Shown here piece by piece: positions 63,816-64,000 of a DNA stretch of 64,000 nucleotides. Position 1 is the first letter of the stretch, and each line of letters starts with the position of its first letter. Position numbers and translations under genes: made by a program. Under the pieces are notes generated by a model. It saw only the letters and a program-made list of their open reading frames with translations, ran no database searches and was not told where the DNA came from. This DNA is from Patiria pectinifera (Eukaryota > Echinodermata > Asteroidea > Valvatida > Asterinidae): assembly GCA_029964075.1 (NCBI GenBank), contig CM057135.1:12860863-12924862 (forward strand), given 5' to 3'.

Positions 63816-64000
63816 TTAAACACCGTACAAACGTTCGGTGTTTTTCATGCAGCAGCCCAGCACTTCCTGGACGGAAATATCTTGTAGGTTAGCTACCTCT
63901 TGTGCCACGAGGGTTATCATTGTCGGGTTGCTGAAGAAGTGCGTCTCATGCGTACCGCGGGGTGCAAAGTATGGGGCGTCCGTCTCTAACAGGAGTCGGC
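63816..64000 (-). CDS. TatD-family metal-dependent DNase, last exon (partial)
   Basis: Read on the minus strand from the right edge, about 61 codons run to a TAA at 63818-63816. They begin RLLLETDAPYFAPRG, the conserved C-terminal TatD segment in which the Asp of ETDAPY binds metal. They continue with NPTMITLVAQEVANLQDISV and end MKNTERLYGV, matching the usual closing NTxRLFG pattern. TatD proteins are TIM-barrel nucleases that cut DNA using two metal ions. Animals carry TATDN1-3 and several expanded relatives, and I cannot say which this is. The rest of the gene lies beyond the window. Confidence 0.85.
   Translation of the reverse strand, partial: RLLLETDAPYFAPRGTHETHFFSNPTMITLVAQEVANLQDISVQEVLGCCMKNTERLYGV

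Overview
This is animal nuclear DNA built almost entirely of transposable elements stacked inside one another. It contains Ty3/Gypsy and BEL/Pao retrotransposons, a Polinton (Maverick), mariner-, hAT- and Harbinger-type DNA transposons, and intron-split fragments of host-type genes (a THAP zinc finger and a TatD nuclease). No rRNA, tRNA or CRISPR array was recognised. The mix, and the many TACATGTA-type stretches, suggest an aquatic invertebrate such as a lancelet, hemichordate, echinoderm or mollusc. The sequence alone does not let me choose among them.

Left part (1-11755): a minus-strand Gypsy fragment (Gypsy-3, 1-1577) abuts the 5' half of a second minus-strand Gypsy (Gypsy-1, 1578-7820). 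The 5' LTR of Gypsy-1 carries a foldback mariner-type element (5042-6350). Directly beyond this LTR is half of a THAP domain exon (7821-8110). Non-coding DNA with small palindromic and hAT-like elements follows.

Central part (11756-55769): one Polinton fills this span. It is about 14.7 kb without its guests, ends in AGTAGTA, is flanked by a 6-bp duplication GATAGC, and has terminal inverted repeats of about 2.8-2.95 kb. These repeats carry genes, so each end has a copy of a WW-PC4 fusion protein, a small acidic protein and the adenain-like protease. The unique core holds protein-primed DNA polymerase B, a packaging ATPase, small basic proteins, a chromodomain integrase, a penton-type minor capsid protein and a major capsid protein. 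BEL-1 (15148-33040, identical 605-bp LTRs, duplication GAGCG) sits in the polymerase gene. Gypsy-2 (21867-32702, duplication CAAG, long open gag and pol) sits inside the 3' LTR of BEL-1. An older BEL-2 (38228-49637, LTRs about 3 percent apart, duplication ACAAC) sits in the start of the integrase gene. BEL-2 in turn holds a 4-kb uncharacterised insertion (39884-43875, duplication GCCGCC), a 144-bp element with telomere-like repeats (43930-44073) and a solo LTR (46576-47514, duplication CCCAT).

Right part (55776-64000): a three-unit tandem repeat of about 204 bp, several small inverted-repeat elements, a decayed Harbinger transposase gene on the minus strand (60726-62301), a second copy of the telomere-motif element (62370-62507), and the last exon of a TatD-family nuclease running off the right edge on the minus strand.

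Nesting gives the order of events: the Polinton came first, BEL-2 and BEL-1 then entered it, and Gypsy-2 came after BEL-1. All retroelement and Polinton entries are treated as fossils, except that Gypsy-2 looks whole.
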